A stretch of 64,000 nt of DNA from Thauera terpenica 58Eu (lineage in GTDB: Bacteria > Pseudomonadota > Gammaproteobacteria > Burkholderiales > Rhodocyclaceae): contig NZ_ATJV01000001.1 of assembly GCF_000443165.1 (NCBI RefSeq), positions 1 to 64,000 on the forward strand. The letters are read 5' to 3'. The notes under the pieces are model-generated. The model searched no databases, was not told where the DNA came from, and saw only the letters and a program-made list of their open reading frames with translations. Positions within the stretch are counted from its first letter, which is position 1. Each line of letters begins with the position of its first letter. The position numbers and the translations under genes were made by a program. Positions 1 through 13,832 of this stretch are shown piece by piece.

Positions 1-7
1 GCCAAGC

Positions 8-34
8 CGCGCGCGGGTTTCACACCCGCGCGCG
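8..34 (-). terminator. GC-rich hairpin after the LtaS-like gene
   Basis: A perfect 11-bp inverted repeat (8-18 with 24-34) encloses the 5-nt loop TTCAC, 19 bases beyond the stop of the leftward gene at 54. No U-run follows on the minus strand, so it may be a weak terminator or a 3'-end stabiliser rather than a classical intrinsic terminator. Confidence 0.4.
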
Positions 35-53
35 CCACTCATCCGTGAGCGGC

Positions 54-2036
54 TCACACCTCGTTGTCCATCGTATCGATCGCATCCTCGATCACCGCCG
101 CGCCGCTCACCTCGTCCATCTCCACTTCCACCGTCTGCAGACCGCGCAGATGCTCAGGAAGCTGCAAGGCATGCTGGGCGCCATTGAAGAGATCGCGACT
201 CAGCACCGAGACGGCTTCCAGCCAGGCGCTCGACGCCTCGCAACCGACCTGCACCTCGCCGCTGCGGCACACCCTCAGCGCCTTCCTGCCTTCCAGCGTG
301 AAGTGCAGGCCAGGCAGCGGCCGCACGCGCAGCACGTCATCGGCACGTGCGACAAAGCGCAACATGCTGTCACGCTCATCGCCGAGCAGATCGAGAATCA
401 GGCCAGGCAGCGCATACAGCGGAAGATCGCCGGTACGCACCGGACCGTGGCGGCCGTCGATGACGATCAGCGGTGTCGCCACCAGGGTGCGAAACATCTC
501 GTCGCTGAATTCGCTGCGGCTCGGCGCGAGCAGACCGGACTCTGCATAGCCACCGTGGTTCCAGCCCAGCGAGGGCAGGTGGTCGCCGAACAGCACGATT
601 ATGGCGTCGGGATCGCGCTTGCGCAGCACACGGAGAAACGCCATCAGCTCACGCGACTTGTAGTACACGGTGTTGGCATAGGCGGACACGAGCGCGTTGT
701 CGGTGCGGGCCGTGATCAGCTGTGGGCGCGATTCGTTGAGCGGGTATTCCATGTGACCGAAGTAGGTGAGCACATAGTTGAACACCGGCTGGCCCGTGTT
801 CAGCACAGGCTCCAGGCGCTCCAGCACCTGCCGATACAAGGAAGAATCACCGAGAAACTCGCCATTCATGTCGTCGAGCACGAAGTCGCGGTCGGACCAG
901 TACTGTTCGAAGCCCACGCGGCGATAAGCATTGATGCGATTCCAGAACGGCGCGGCGTTCGGATGTGAAGCCACGCTGCGATAGCCGGCTTCGCCAAGAT
1001 GCCGCGGCAGGCAAGGCACATCACGCCGCAGGCCACCCTCGAAGAACACGGCATCGATCTGCACCGGAAAACCGCACAGCGCCTCGAATTCGGCATTCGC
1101 GGTGTAACCCCCGAACACCGGCGACAAGGCGTGCGCATTACCGGTCGCCTTCCACAGCTTGCGAAAGGCGGGGTCGATGGGGTCTGCGGAAAATCCAGCC
1201 TGTTTCAAGGCCACCGGATCCCAGAAGGATTCGAGCACGATCATGTGCACATTGCGCGCAGCGCCTGCGCCGGGCACCGCGGCGGCCTTGAAGAAAGCGC
1301 TGGGCTGGGTGGCACCGACCATCCTCAGTGCATCGTCGACTTCACCGAACTCGGGCGCCTGCTGCCGACGGGAGAGATTGCGCGCCGCCTCCTGCACCAG
1401 ATGGATGGGCAAGCCGCGCATCTCGTAATTGCCGCGCTGGTTCCATACCCAGTCGCCGAACTGCTCATCCAGCCAGCTCGACACCGGCGCCGGATTTGCG
1501 CTCACGGCCGAAGCCGCCAGCACCACACTGCCCAGTGCCACCCAGGCACGCGGCATGCGCCAGGCGAACATCCACAGCAGGGCCAGCCCGGGCACGGCCA
1601 GCATCGCCACACTGGCCCAGAATTGCCAGCCGTCGAGCAAGAGAAAGAGGTTGCGTGCGGCGACGAAGTCGTCGGGCATCACCGGCCCGCCGAGCACCGC
1701 GAGCTTCATCGCATTGCCAAGGGTAAAAGCCGAAAACAGCACCACCATGGCGAGCGCAAAACGCATCACGCTGCGCGCCATCAGGAACAGCACGCCACCA
1801 ATCAGCACATGCGCGCCCAGATCACGCAGCCACGCGTCCACCCCGGGCGAAACACCAAAGAGGTAAGCAATGCCGCCCTGCGCGGCGCCGTACCACAAGA
1901 CCACCAGCGCCAGCGCCCACGCCCACTCGCGCGCCACGCTGGTGGCAGGCGAGGCAAGGGGGCCCCCGGGGTCGGGGCGAGCTGCGGATACGGACACGGC
2001 AATACTCCGGGAGACATGAACGCGACCCCGGATCAT
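54..2036 (-). CDS. LtaS-like sulfatase-family membrane phosphotransferase
   Basis: This is a membrane-anchored alkaline-phosphatase-superfamily protein of the lipoteichoic acid synthase/phosphoglycerol transferase type, about 660 aa. The first 180 residues hold about five hydrophobic helices. The extracytoplasmic sulfatase domain follows, with E269 (motif LESFWDP), the probable catalytic T312 in GGYTANAEFE, and the metal ligands D485/H486 in LFGDHLPS. Gram-negatives have no lipoteichoic acid, so the likely role is moving a phosphoglycerol or phosphoethanolamine headgroup onto a periplasmic glucan, LPS or other glycan; that substrate is inferred. The ATG at 2036 has no clear ribosome-binding site. 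A GTG at 1997 preceded by GGAG is a good alternative start. It lies 82 bp after gltD on the same strand and may be read through from it. Confidence 0.85.
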   Translation of the reverse strand: MIRGRVHVSRSIAVSVSAARPDPGGPLASPATSVAREWAWALALVVLWYGAAQGGIAYLFGVSPGVDAWLRDLGAHVLIGGVLFLMARSVMRFALAMVVLFSAFTLGNAMKLAVLGGPVMPDDFVAARNLFLLLDGWQFWASVAMLAVPGLALLWMFAWRMPRAWVALGSVVLAASAVSANPAPVSSWLDEQFGDWVWNQRGNYEMRGLPIHLVQEAARNLSRRQQAPEFGEVDDALRMVGATQPSAFFKAAAVPGAGAARNVHMIVLESFWDPVALKQAGFSADPIDPAFRKLWKATGNAHALSPVFGGYTANAEFEALCGFPVQIDAVFFEGGLRRDVPCLPRHLGEAGYRSVASHPNAAPFWNRINAYRRVGFEQYWSDRDFVLDDMNGEFLGDSSLYRQVLERLEPVLNTGQPVFNYVLTYFGHMEYPLNESRPQLITARTDNALVSAYANTVYYKSRELMAFLRVLRKRDPDAIIVLFGDHLPSLGWNHGGYAESGLLAPSRSEFSDEMFRTLVATPLIVIDGRHGPVRTGDLPLYALPGLILDLLGDERDSMLRFVARADDVLRVRPLPGLHFTLEGRKALRVCRSGEVQVGCEASSAWLEAVSVLSRDLFNGAQHALQLPEHLRGLQTVEVEMDEVSGAAVIEDAIDTMDNEV

Positions 2037-2118
2037 ACCCGTGGAATATCGCGCGCGACGTGATCAAGGCCCCCTCTTCACCGCAACACAGCAAGCCAAT
2101 TGCGACAAGGCATTTCCG

Positions 2119-3582
2119 CTATCGCGGCAACAGGCTCTCACCCATGAGGAAAGTATCCACCGCGTGCGCGCATTGACGCCCCTCTCTAATCGCCCACACC
2201 ACGAGCGACTGCCCCCGGCGCATGTCGCCTGCGGCGAAGACCTTGGGCACATTGGTGGTGTAGGAGCGCTCGCCCTCGGTGCTGGCCTTGGCGTTGCCAC
2301 GTGCATCCTGGCCGACGCCAAAGGCTTCGAGCACGCCGCCGACGGGCTGGGTGAAGCCCATCGCGAACAGCACCAGATCGGCCTTGATCTCGAACTCCGA
2401 GCCTGGCACTTCGCACAGCTTGCCGTCCTTCAGCGCCACACGGCAGGCCTTGAGTGCCTTGACCTTGCCGTTCTTGCCGATGAACTCCTTGGTGGCGACG
2501 GCAAAGTCGCGCTCGCAGCCTTCCTCGTGCGAAGACGAGGTGCGCAGCTTGATCGGCCAGTACGGCCACACCAGCGCCTTGTTCTCCTGCTCGGGCGGCA
2601 TGGGCATGAGCTCGAACTGGGTGACACTCGCCGCACCGTGACGGTTGGAGGTGCCGACGCAGTCCGAGCCGGTATCACCGCCACCGATGACGACCACGTG
2701 CTTGCCCTTGGCTGAAATCGGGTTTGGCTTGTCGCCGGCGACCTGCTTGTTCTGCGGGATGAGGAATTCGAGCGCGTAATGCACGCCGCCCAGGTCGCGC
2801 CCCGGCACCGGCAGATCACGCGGCACCTCGGCGCCGCCGCTCAGGACGACGGCGTCGAAGTCGGCCTGCAGCTGCTCGGCGCTGATCACTTCGGTGGCGT
2901 CATTGACGATGCCGGCGGGCATGCTCTTGCTGCCCACCAGCACACCGCTGCGGAAAACGACGCCTTCGGCCTGCATCTGCTCGACGCGGCGGTCGATCAG
3001 CCCCTTCTCCATCTTGAAGTCCGGGATGCCATAGCGCAGCAGGCCACCGATACGGTCGTTCTTCTCGAACACGGTGACCTCATGCCCGGCGCGCGCCAGC
3101 TGCTGCGCGGCGGCCAGGCCGGCGGGGCCGGAGCCGACCACGGCGACGCGCTTGCCGGTCCTGGCGTCCGCCGGCTGTGGCAGCACCCAGCCCTCTTCCC
3201 AGGCCTTGTCGATGATGGCGTGCTCGATCGACTTGATGCCGACCGCGTCGTCATTGATGTTCAAGGTACAGGCGGCCTCGCACGGCGCGGGGCAGATGCG
3301 GCCGGTGAACTCCGGGAAGTTGTTGGTCGAATGCAGCACCTCGATGGCTTCGCGCCACTGCCCGCGATACACCAGATCGTTCCAGTCCGGAATGATGTTA
3401 TTGACCGGGCAGCCGCTGGTACAGAACGGAATGCCACAATCCATGCAACGTGCGCCCTGGACGGCGGCCTGCTCATCACTCAGGCGCAGGACGAACTCCT
3501 TGTAGTTCTTCAGGCGCTTTTCGATCGGCGCATAGGCCTCGGACAGACGCTGATACTCCATGAATCCAGTAGGCTTGCCCAT
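2119..3582 (-). CDS. gltD: Glutamate synthase (NADPH) small subunit
   Basis: The beta subunit of glutamate synthase, 487 aa, oxidises NADPH and passes electrons through FAD and [4Fe-4S] centres to GltB. The N-terminus carries the cysteine clusters [14 protein letters not shown] (about residues 42-55) and CPAPCEAAC (about 96-105). An FAD-binding [11 protein letters not shown] motif follows near 151, and a second dinucleotide fold, [13 protein letters not shown], near 295. The length is normal for GltD. The start codon directly follows the gltB stop with no gap, so the two are translationally coupled and should be made in equal amounts. The identification is very secure. Confidence 0.97.
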   Translation of the reverse strand: MGKPTGFMEYQRLSEAYAPIEKRLKNYKEFVLRLSDEQAAVQGARCMDCGIPFCTSGCPVNNIIPDWNDLVYRGQWREAIEVLHSTNNFPEFTGRICPAPCEAACTLNINDDAVGIKSIEHAIIDKAWEEGWVLPQPADARTGKRVAVVGSGPAGLAAAQQLARAGHEVTVFEKNDRIGGLLRYGIPDFKMEKGLIDRRVEQMQAEGVVFRSGVLVGSKSMPAGIVNDATEVISAEQLQADFDAVVLSGGAEVPRDLPVPGRDLGGVHYALEFLIPQNKQVAGDKPNPISAKGKHVVVIGGGDTGSDCVGTSNRHGAASVTQFELMPMPPEQENKALVWPYWPIKLRTSSSHEEGCERDFAVATKEFIGKNGKVKALKACRVALKDGKLCEVPGSEFEIKADLVLFAMGFTQPVGGVLEAFGVGQDARGNAKASTEGERSYTTNVPKVFAAGDMRRGQSLVVWAIREGRQCAHAVDTFLMGESLLPR

Positions 3583-8298
<4,716 letters not shown>

Positions 8299-8370
8299 CT
8301 TGTATTCCTCAAACGACAGGTCACAACGCGCGTCGCAGCCCAAAGCTGGGCGAATGAAGCAGACGCGCAC

Positions 8371-8399
8371 AAAAAAGCCGGGCGGGCACGCACCGGCTT
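8371..8399 (-). terminator. Terminator-like hairpin in the gltB leader
   Basis: On the minus strand a 7-bp stem, AAGCCGG/CCGGCTT (8399-8393 with 8381-8375), has an 11-nt loop and runs into six U residues (8376-8371). This is a canonical intrinsic-terminator shape, yet it lies 72 nt upstream of the gltB ATG with no visible promoter between. A longer-range pairing, GCAGAC/GTCTGC, can enclose it. It could be a leader attenuator or the end of an upstream short RNA. Confidence 0.6.
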
Positions 8400-8406
8400 G
8401 GTAGTC

Positions 8407-8423
8407 TGCACTCTTATGGTGCA
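8407..8423. promoter_or_regulatory. NtrC-type binding site upstream of gltB
   Basis: The 17-bp sequence TGCACTCTTATGGTGCA exactly fits the enterobacterial NtrC consensus TGCACY-N5-RGTGCA. It sits 109 bp upstream of the gltB start, a fitting place for nitrogen control of glutamate synthase. No -24/-12 sigma-54 promoter is obvious nearby, so NtrC could act here as repressor or activator; that is not resolved. Confidence 0.7.
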
Positions 8424-8508
8424 AAAAAAGCGATTTTGCTTGTTGATTCAGCGCGCTGGAGGCGCCGCATGCACCAACTTGGTCAGCGTCGCCGGGATGC
8501 GGGAGCGC

Positions 8509-8552
8509 AAAAAAACTATACCCCCGGGAAACCCTGGGTTCAAGATTTTTTT
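8509..8552. terminator. Bidirectional hairpin after dgt
   Basis: An interrupted stem of CCCGGG (8523-8528) and CCCTGGG (8532-8538) with an AAA loop is flanked by a seven-base A run (8509-8515) and a seven-base T run (8546-8552). Each tract starts 7 nt outside the stem, further than in an ideal intrinsic terminator. It is the only candidate to stop leftward dgt transcription. Confidence 0.35.
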
Positions 8553-8607
8553 GCACTGCGGCATTGGATCTGGAGCCGGCATTTCGGCCCGCCCGAAGCG
8601 GTTTCGC

Positions 8608-9732
8608 TCAGTGGATTTCGCCAACGGCAAACAGGCGCCGATGCTCTTTCATCGCGTAGCGGTCGGTCATGCCGGCGATGTAGTCGGCGATGGCGCGCGG
8701 CTTGTCCTCGCGCGCCATGGCCTGGTATTGCGGCGGCAGGATGTGCGGATCGTCCATGAAGGCAGCGAACAGGTCACCGACGATGCGGCGCGCCTTGTTG
8801 GTCATGCGCAGCACCTGGTAGTGGTGATAGAGCTGATCACGCAGAAAGACCTTGAGCTCGCGCAGCTGCGGCAGCAGGCCTTCCGAGTACGCCACCAGGC
8901 GCGGCGCGGCGCGCACGTCGGCGAGTGAAGCCACCGCGGCCGCCGCAATGTTGGCGCGCGTCTGTTCGAGCAGATCGATCACCATGAGGTGAATCATGCG
9001 CCGCACGGTCTCGTTGATCAGCCTGCGCCCGGCCAGACCCGGCCAGCGTGCTTCGACCACGCGCCGTTGCGTGGCGAACAGCGCGACCTCGTCGAGCTGC
9101 GCGAGCGTGATCAGCCCCGAGCGCAGCCCGTCGTCCACGTCGTGGTTGTTGTAGGCAATCTCGTCTGCCAGGTTGGCAAGCTGCGCCTCGATCGAGGGCT
9201 GAGTGCCGTCAAGAAAACGTTCGCCAACATCACCCAGGCGCTCGGCATTGACGCGCGAGCAGTGCTTGAGGATGCCCTCGCGGGTCTCGAACATCAGGTT
9301 CAGCCCATCGAAGGCGGCATAGCGGTCTTCGAGCAGGTCCACCGTGCGCAGCGACTGAAGGTTGTGTTCGAAGCCACCGTAATCCTTCATGCAGGCGTTC
9401 AGCGCATCCTGCCCGGCGTGGCCGAACGGGGTGTGCCCGAGGTCGTGCGCGAATGCGATCGACTCCGCCAGATCCTCGTTGAGGCTGAGCTGGCGGGCGA
9501 TACCGCGCGTGATCTGGGCGACTTCGATGCTGTGCGTGAGGCGGGTGCGAAACAGATCACCTTCGTGATTCACGAACACCTGCGTCTTGTATTCCAGGCG
9601 ACGAAAGGCGGTGGAATGCACGATGCGATCGCGGTCGCGCTGGAATTCGCCGCGCGCCACCGGCCCTGGCTCATCGTGCGTGCGCCCGCGCGAGTTGGTC
9701 TCGGTAACGGCGTAGGGAGCGAGTTGCAGCAT
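8608..9732 (-). CDS. dgt: dGTPase-like HD-domain triphosphohydrolase
   Basis: A 374-aa deoxyguanosinetriphosphate triphosphohydrolase-like protein that would cleave dNTPs to nucleoside plus triphosphate. The frame is open further upstream, but the family's N-terminus begins at the ATG at 9732 ([11 protein letters not shown]). The HD-domain metal ligands are visible as [10 protein letters not shown] (about residue 75) and [13 protein letters not shown] (about 105-117). The length fits the shorter bacterial dNTPase-like group rather than the 505-aa E. coli Dgt, so strict dGTP specificity should not be assumed. It follows aroKB by 130 bp on the same strand, an association that is common in betaproteobacteria. 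Confidence 0.93.
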   Translation of the reverse strand: MLQLAPYAVTETNSRGRTHDEPGPVARGEFQRDRDRIVHSTAFRRLEYKTQVFVNHEGDLFRTRLTHSIEVAQITRGIARQLSLNEDLAESIAFAHDLGHTPFGHAGQDALNACMKDYGGFEHNLQSLRTVDLLEDRYAAFDGLNLMFETREGILKHCSRVNAERLGDVGERFLDGTQPSIEAQLANLADEIAYNNHDVDDGLRSGLITLAQLDEVALFATQRRVVEARWPGLAGRRLINETVRRMIHLMVIDLLEQTRANIAAAAVASLADVRAAPRLVAYSEGLLPQLRELKVFLRDQLYHHYQVLRMTNKARRIVGDLFAAFMDDPHILPPQYQAMAREDKPRAIADYIAGMTDRYAMKEHRRLFAVGEIH

Positions 9733-9862
9733 CGGTTCGTCCTCTGGGTTCTGGAAGCAGAACGGGATCAGCAGTGGAGCGCGGCACTCAGATCCACGCT
9801 GCGCCGACCGGGCGCGTCCAGACCGGGCGTGTGCAGCCAGGGCACGACTGCCCAGCCCGATT

Positions 9863-11479
9863 TCAACGGCATCGCGCCTCGATCGCCGCCGCCATCTCGG
9901 CTGGCGATGCGTCTCCATGGATGACGCCCTGGCCAAGGGCGCGCAACAGAATCAGGCGCAGCTTGCCGGCCTCGACCTTCTTGTCGTGCGCCATCAACTC
10001 CAGATAGCGTTCGACGCCCAGCCGTGGCCCCCACACCGGCAGACCTGCGCGCTCGAACAGAGCGCTGATGCGCTCAACATCGGCCGCGCTCAGCCATCCG
10101 AGCTGATGTGACAGCTGCGCCGCCATCATCGTGCCGGCGGCAACCGCCTCGCCATGCAACCATTCACCGTAACCCAGGCCGGTCTCGATGGCGTGACCAA
10201 AGGTGTGGCCAAGATTGAGCAACGCGCGCTCGCCCTGCTCGGTTTCGTCGGCCGCCACCACCTCGGCCTTGTTGCGGCAGGAGCGCTCGATGGCGTAGGC
10301 GAGCGCCTCGGGCTCGCGCGCCAGCAGGCGTTCCAGATTCTGTTCCAGCCACTCGAGAAACTCGAGGTCGCGAATCAGTCCGTACTTGATCACTTCGGCC
10401 AGACCGGCAGACAGCTCGCGCACCGGCAAGGTGCTCAGGGTGTCGATGTCGGCCAGCACCAGGCGCGGCTGATAGAAAGCGCCGATCATGTTCTTGCCCA
10501 GCGCATGGTTGACCGCGGTCTTGCCGCCCACCGAGGAGTCCACCTGCGCGAGCAGCGTGGTCGGGATCTGGATGAAGGGCATGCCACGCTGATAGCAAGC
10601 GGCAGCAAAGCCGCCCATGTCGCCCACCACACCGCCACCCAGGGCGATCAAGGTCGTCGAGCGCTCGCAGCGCTCGGCGAGCAACATGTCGAAGATGCGG
10701 TTCAGCGTCGGCAAATCCTTGTGCGCCTCGCCATCAGGCAGGCTCACAACCGCGACCTGCATTCCGGCGGCTTCCAGCGTGGCGCGCAGGCGCTCCAGGT
10801 AAAGCGGGCCAACGACATCGTTGGTGACGATGGCAACGCGCTTGGTCTTTAGTTGCGGCAAGATCAGGTCGGCGCGCTCGAGCAGGCCACGGCCGATGTG
10901 AATGGGATAGGCGCGCTCGCCGAGGGCGACGTTCAAGGTTCGCATGAGCTCACTTTCTGGTTCGGTTGGCCACAGCTTGTGCAAGGCATTCTCGATCATG
11001 CGCACCATGGTGCCCGGATTGCCGCGCCCGCCTTCGATGATCAGGTGCGCAGCCTCACGGTAGAGCGGGTCACGCTGCTGGAACAACTCTTCGATACGCT
11101 GGCGCGGGTTGTCCACCTGCAGCAGTGGCCGGTTGCGATCGTGCCGGGTACGCTCATAAAGGATTTGCGGCGGCACGTTGAGGTAGATCACCACGCCGCG
11201 CGTGCGCATCAGCTCGCGATTGAGCGGGCTGAGGACGACGCCGCCGCCAGTGGCGATGACGATGTCCGGCTCTTGGGTGAGCTCGTCCATCATGTGCGTT
11301 TCGCGGCGACGAAAGCCCTCCTCGCCCTCGATCTCGAAGATGGTCGGGATGCTCACCCCGGTGCGGGCGATGATCTCGTGATCGCAATCGGCAAAGCGGA
11401 GCTTGCGCCGACGCGCGAGTTCCTTGCCCACAGTGGTCTTGCCGGCTCCCATCATGCCGATCAGTATCAAGCAGCTCAC
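9863..11479 (-). CDS. aroKB: Fused shikimate kinase / 3-dehydroquinate synthase
   Basis: One uninterrupted frame encodes both AroK and AroB of the shikimate pathway. Residues 1-176 are shikimate kinase: P-loop [11 protein letters not shown] near the start, DCDHEI, a substrate-binding RRRE and ATGGGVV. After a short linker (WPTEPESEL), AroB starts at an internal ATG (10945) and runs 360 residues, its full normal length, with [23 protein letters not shown] and HTFGHAIE. The GTG at 11479 is chosen because the longer TTG start at 11506 lies inside a terminator T-run. With no stop codon between the halves, AroK must read into AroB. A weak AAGTGAG before the internal ATG could also yield free AroB. 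Gene order pilQ-aroK-aroB is typical of proteobacteria. Confidence 0.93.
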   Translation of the reverse strand: MSCLILIGMMGAGKTTVGKELARRRKLRFADCDHEIIARTGVSIPTIFEIEGEEGFRRRETHMMDELTQEPDIVIATGGGVVLSPLNRELMRTRGVVIYLNVPPQILYERTRHDRNRPLLQVDNPRQRIEELFQQRDPLYREAAHLIIEGGRGNPGTMVRMIENALHKLWPTEPESELMRTLNVALGERAYPIHIGRGLLERADLILPQLKTKRVAIVTNDVVGPLYLERLRATLEAAGMQVAVVSLPDGEAHKDLPTLNRIFDMLLAERCERSTTLIALGGGVVGDMGGFAAACYQRGMPFIQIPTTLLAQVDSSVGGKTAVNHALGKNMIGAFYQPRLVLADIDTLSTLPVRELSAGLAEVIKYGLIRDLEFLEWLEQNLERLLAREPEALAYAIERSCRNKAEVVAADETEQGERALLNLGHTFGHAIETGLGYGEWLHGEAVAAGTMMAAQLSHQLGWLSAADVERISALFERAGLPVWGPRLGVERYLELMAHDKKVEAGKLRLILLRALGQGVIHGDASPAEMAAAIEARCR

Positions 11480-11504
11480 GCGCAACTCGCCGGAAGTCCA
11501 GATC

Positions 11505-11538
11505 AAAAAAGGGCGGGCATCTGTACAGATGCCCGCCC
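11505..11538 (-). terminator. Strong intrinsic terminator between pilQ and aroKB
   Basis: A perfect 28-nt self-complementary sequence (11511-11538; 12-bp stem, GTAC loop) is followed on the minus strand by six T residues (11510-11505). It begins 26 nt after the pilQ stop and ends 25 nt before the aroKB GTG, so it separates the pilus operon from aroKB. Confidence 0.88.
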
Positions 11539-11564
11539 CGCATTGTATCAGCAGTCAGAAGCGC

Positions 11565-13832
11565 TTAGCGCAGTGTCAGTGAGTCGGCGACGATGCGCGG
11601 GGTGATGAAGATAAGGAGCTCCCGGCGCTCCGAGCTCTTGATGTTCGTTTTGAAGAGATGTCCTAGCACGGGGATGTCTCCCAGAAGAGGCACTTGCTCA
11701 ACCGTATCAGTGTCATCTTCAGTATAAATACCCCCAATAACCACAGTCCCTCCGTTCTCAATGGAAACCTTGCTCTTCACCTTCTTTGTATCAATAACTG
11801 GCCCCGCCCGAGTATCGACTCCTCTCGAATCTTTATTCACTTCCAAATCCAGTTGAAGTCGTCCGTCGGGTGTTATTTGTGGAGTTACCTTAAGGGAAAG
11901 AACAGCCTTCTTGAAAGAAACGCTTGTAGCGCCCGAACTGCTTGCCTCTTCGTACGGAATCTCTGTCCCCTCTTCAATCAGGGCTTCTGCTTGATCAGCT
12001 GTAAGAATACGAGGGCTTGAAACGAGTCTAATTGTTCCCGATGTCTCTTGCGCCCTCAACTCCATGTTCAGGAAACGGGTCAAGCTGTTATTGAAAAGTG
12101 TCAAATTCATGGAGCCAAATGCACTCGTGACGGAACCGGGCCCACTAGTGGCACTCTCTCCCACGCGCCGAACTATCGAATTGATCTGGGCACCTCCGCC
12201 CGTATTAGTCGTCCCATCCGGATTGACCGAAGCGAACTCGGACGACCCAAATCCAAGCTTGGCACCGCCGAGACTACGGTTGGTGCGGTCGCCGTACCCC
12301 AGACGAACTCCTAGATCACGAGCAAAGGTTTTATTCGCCTCGACAATTCGTGCCTCAATGAGAACCTGCCTTGGCGGAATATCAATTTGTTTTATAAAGA
12401 CAGCAATACCTTCGCGACTTGTGGCAATATCACGAACCATCAACTTATTTGTTCGTTTATCTGCTGTGACCGAGCCACGCTCACTCAACAGCCCAACCCG
12501 ACCAGTATCAAAAACTGACTGTCTATTGTAGTTATCCCAACCATCGCCACTAGCCGTCAATGGAACATTTCTACTCGCACCTCCACCCTGCGTCGAAACA
12601 GTGGTAGAAGCCCCCTTGAACTGAGCCCTGATCAAGACCGCAATCTCCTCTGCATCATGATAGTTAATCTGAAAGATCTCAGTATCAACGAGCTCCAAAT
12701 TTCTATCCAGTTGCTGTCTAAGAGCGCTGGCCTTCTGCTGCTCTTCAATTTCCTTCACTGAAGCAACCCAAATTACATCACCATCGCGTTTGTAAGAGAG
12801 GCTCTTCGCCTGCAGCACTAAACTTAGAGCCTGATCCCAAGGAACATCCTTTAACCTGAGAGTAAGACGCCCCTGCACCGTATCTGAAGTAACGATATTA
12901 ATATCAGTAAAATCTGCTATCACTTGCAGAACAGATCTAATTTCCACATCCTGAAAATTTAATGATAGTTTTTCACCTTTATACAGGCCCTCAGCACCTA
13001 GGCGCTGCCGGCTCTCCTCTTCGGAAACGCGTTTCACCTCGAGGACAAACTGATTGTTACTTTGATAAGCATTGTGCTCCCAAAGGCCATTGGGCGTTAC
13101 AGCGAGTCGCACATGCGCCCCTACCTGCTCAATAGCCATCAAGCTCACTGGAGTTGCAAAATCTATAACGTCAGATTTTTTACGAAGATGCTCTGGAATA
13201 TTGGTATCAAGAAACTCAACAACAACCTGCGTACCTTCTTTCTTTATATTTATACTAGAGTCTGGATCGGTCAAATCAACAATAACTCGTCCACCTCCAT
13301 CCTCACCACGCTTGAAACTAACGTCGCGAATACTACGCACGCTATTATCGGAGCTTTGTGCAACTGCAAAACTCTCAGCAACGGAAGCTGCTGACGTTTG
13401 GCTTGAAGCAATCGAAGCCCCCGAACGCAAAGCGATGATCAGTTTTCGGCCGCTAAGGCTACTCTCGTATGAATTCATTCTCACTAAATTCAAAACCAAT
13501 CTGGTTCGATCACCAACCTGCACGACGTTTACGCTGCGTAGATCTCCCGACTCTAGCTTCTGTAAATCATTACTGGAGGCATTAGCTGTACTCTTGAAGT
13601 CAAATGCGACTCTCGGCGGTTCAGCAATACTAAAATTCGGAGGAATGTCTGAGAGCGGCACTTTCAATGTCACTGCAACGTAGGTGACCCCCCCCTGCTT
13701 TGCAACCTCAACAGTTTCAATTTGATTCTGAAAGCTCTCAGATTGCACAAGGTCTTGAGCAAACACTGCCGCCCCCTGCATAAATCCACATAAAGCACTT
13801 GTCAGCGCCAAGACTCCGCAATACTTTTTCAT
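11565..13832 (-). CDS. pilQ: Type IV pilus secretin PilQ
   Basis: The outer-membrane secretin of 755 aa forms the pore for the type IV pilus and for DNA uptake. Residues 1-25 are a signal peptide. Two AMIN domains (about 35-115 and 165-250) bind peptidoglycan. A secretin N-terminal domain (about 290-365) contains LSLNFQDVEIRSVLQVIADF. The N1 region and the C-terminal secretin gate follow, with VLIEARIVEANKTFARDLG and VTPQITPDGRLQLDLEV. The start overlaps the pilP stop by 4 bp. It is strongly AT-rich compared with every neighbour: three 60-base rows counted by hand within 11821-13260 gave about 32-43% GC, against about 65% in pilP and aroKB. Only the last 40 or so codons return to local composition, which suggests allele replacement. 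Confidence 0.96.
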   Translation of the reverse strand: MKKYCGVLALTSALCGFMQGAAVFAQDLVQSESFQNQIETVEVAKQGGVTYVAVTLKVPLSDIPPNFSIAEPPRVAFDFKSTANASSNDLQKLESGDLRSVNVVQVGDRTRLVLNLVRMNSYESSLSGRKLIIALRSGASIASSQTSAASVAESFAVAQSSDNSVRSIRDVSFKRGEDGGGRVIVDLTDPDSSINIKKEGTQVVVEFLDTNIPEHLRKKSDVIDFATPVSLMAIEQVGAHVRLAVTPNGLWEHNAYQSNNQFVLEVKRVSEEESRQRLGAEGLYKGEKLSLNFQDVEIRSVLQVIADFTDINIVTSDTVQGRLTLRLKDVPWDQALSLVLQAKSLSYKRDGDVIWVASVKEIEEQQKASALRQQLDRNLELVDTEIFQINYHDAEEIAVLIRAQFKGASTTVSTQGGGASRNVPLTASGDGWDNYNRQSVFDTGRVGLLSERGSVTADKRTNKLMVRDIATSREGIAVFIKQIDIPPRQVLIEARIVEANKTFARDLGVRLGYGDRTNRSLGGAKLGFGSSEFASVNPDGTTNTGGGAQINSIVRRVGESATSGPGSVTSAFGSMNLTLFNNSLTRFLNMELRAQETSGTIRLVSSPRILTADQAEALIEEGTEIPYEEASSSGATSVSFKKAVLSLKVTPQITPDGRLQLDLEVNKDSRGVDTRAGPVIDTKKVKSKVSIENGGTVVIGGIYTEDDTDTVEQVPLLGDIPVLGHLFKTNIKSSERRELLIFITPRIVADSLTLR

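Larger units (their letters stand above)
8299..8607. other. gltB upstream regulatory interval
   Basis: This 309-bp gap separates the end of dgt from the gltB start. No convincing coding frame is present; the apparent N-terminal extension of gltB through it does not resemble GltB. It holds a weak bidirectional hairpin nearest dgt, several A7/T7 tracts in a GCAAAAAAA context, an NtrC-type palindrome and a terminator-like hairpin. I found no persuasive sigma-70 or sigma-54 promoter by eye. Confidence 0.7.

Noticed and set aside
8299-8556. 86-residue N-terminal extension of GltB
   Set aside because: It crosses the NtrC box and the terminator hairpin, is unlike any GltB N-terminus, and the conserved start with the propeptide is at 8298.
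11506-11506. TTG start for aroK
   Set aside because: The codon is part of the terminator T-run, so transcripts would end there; GTG at 11479 fits the kinase N-terminus.
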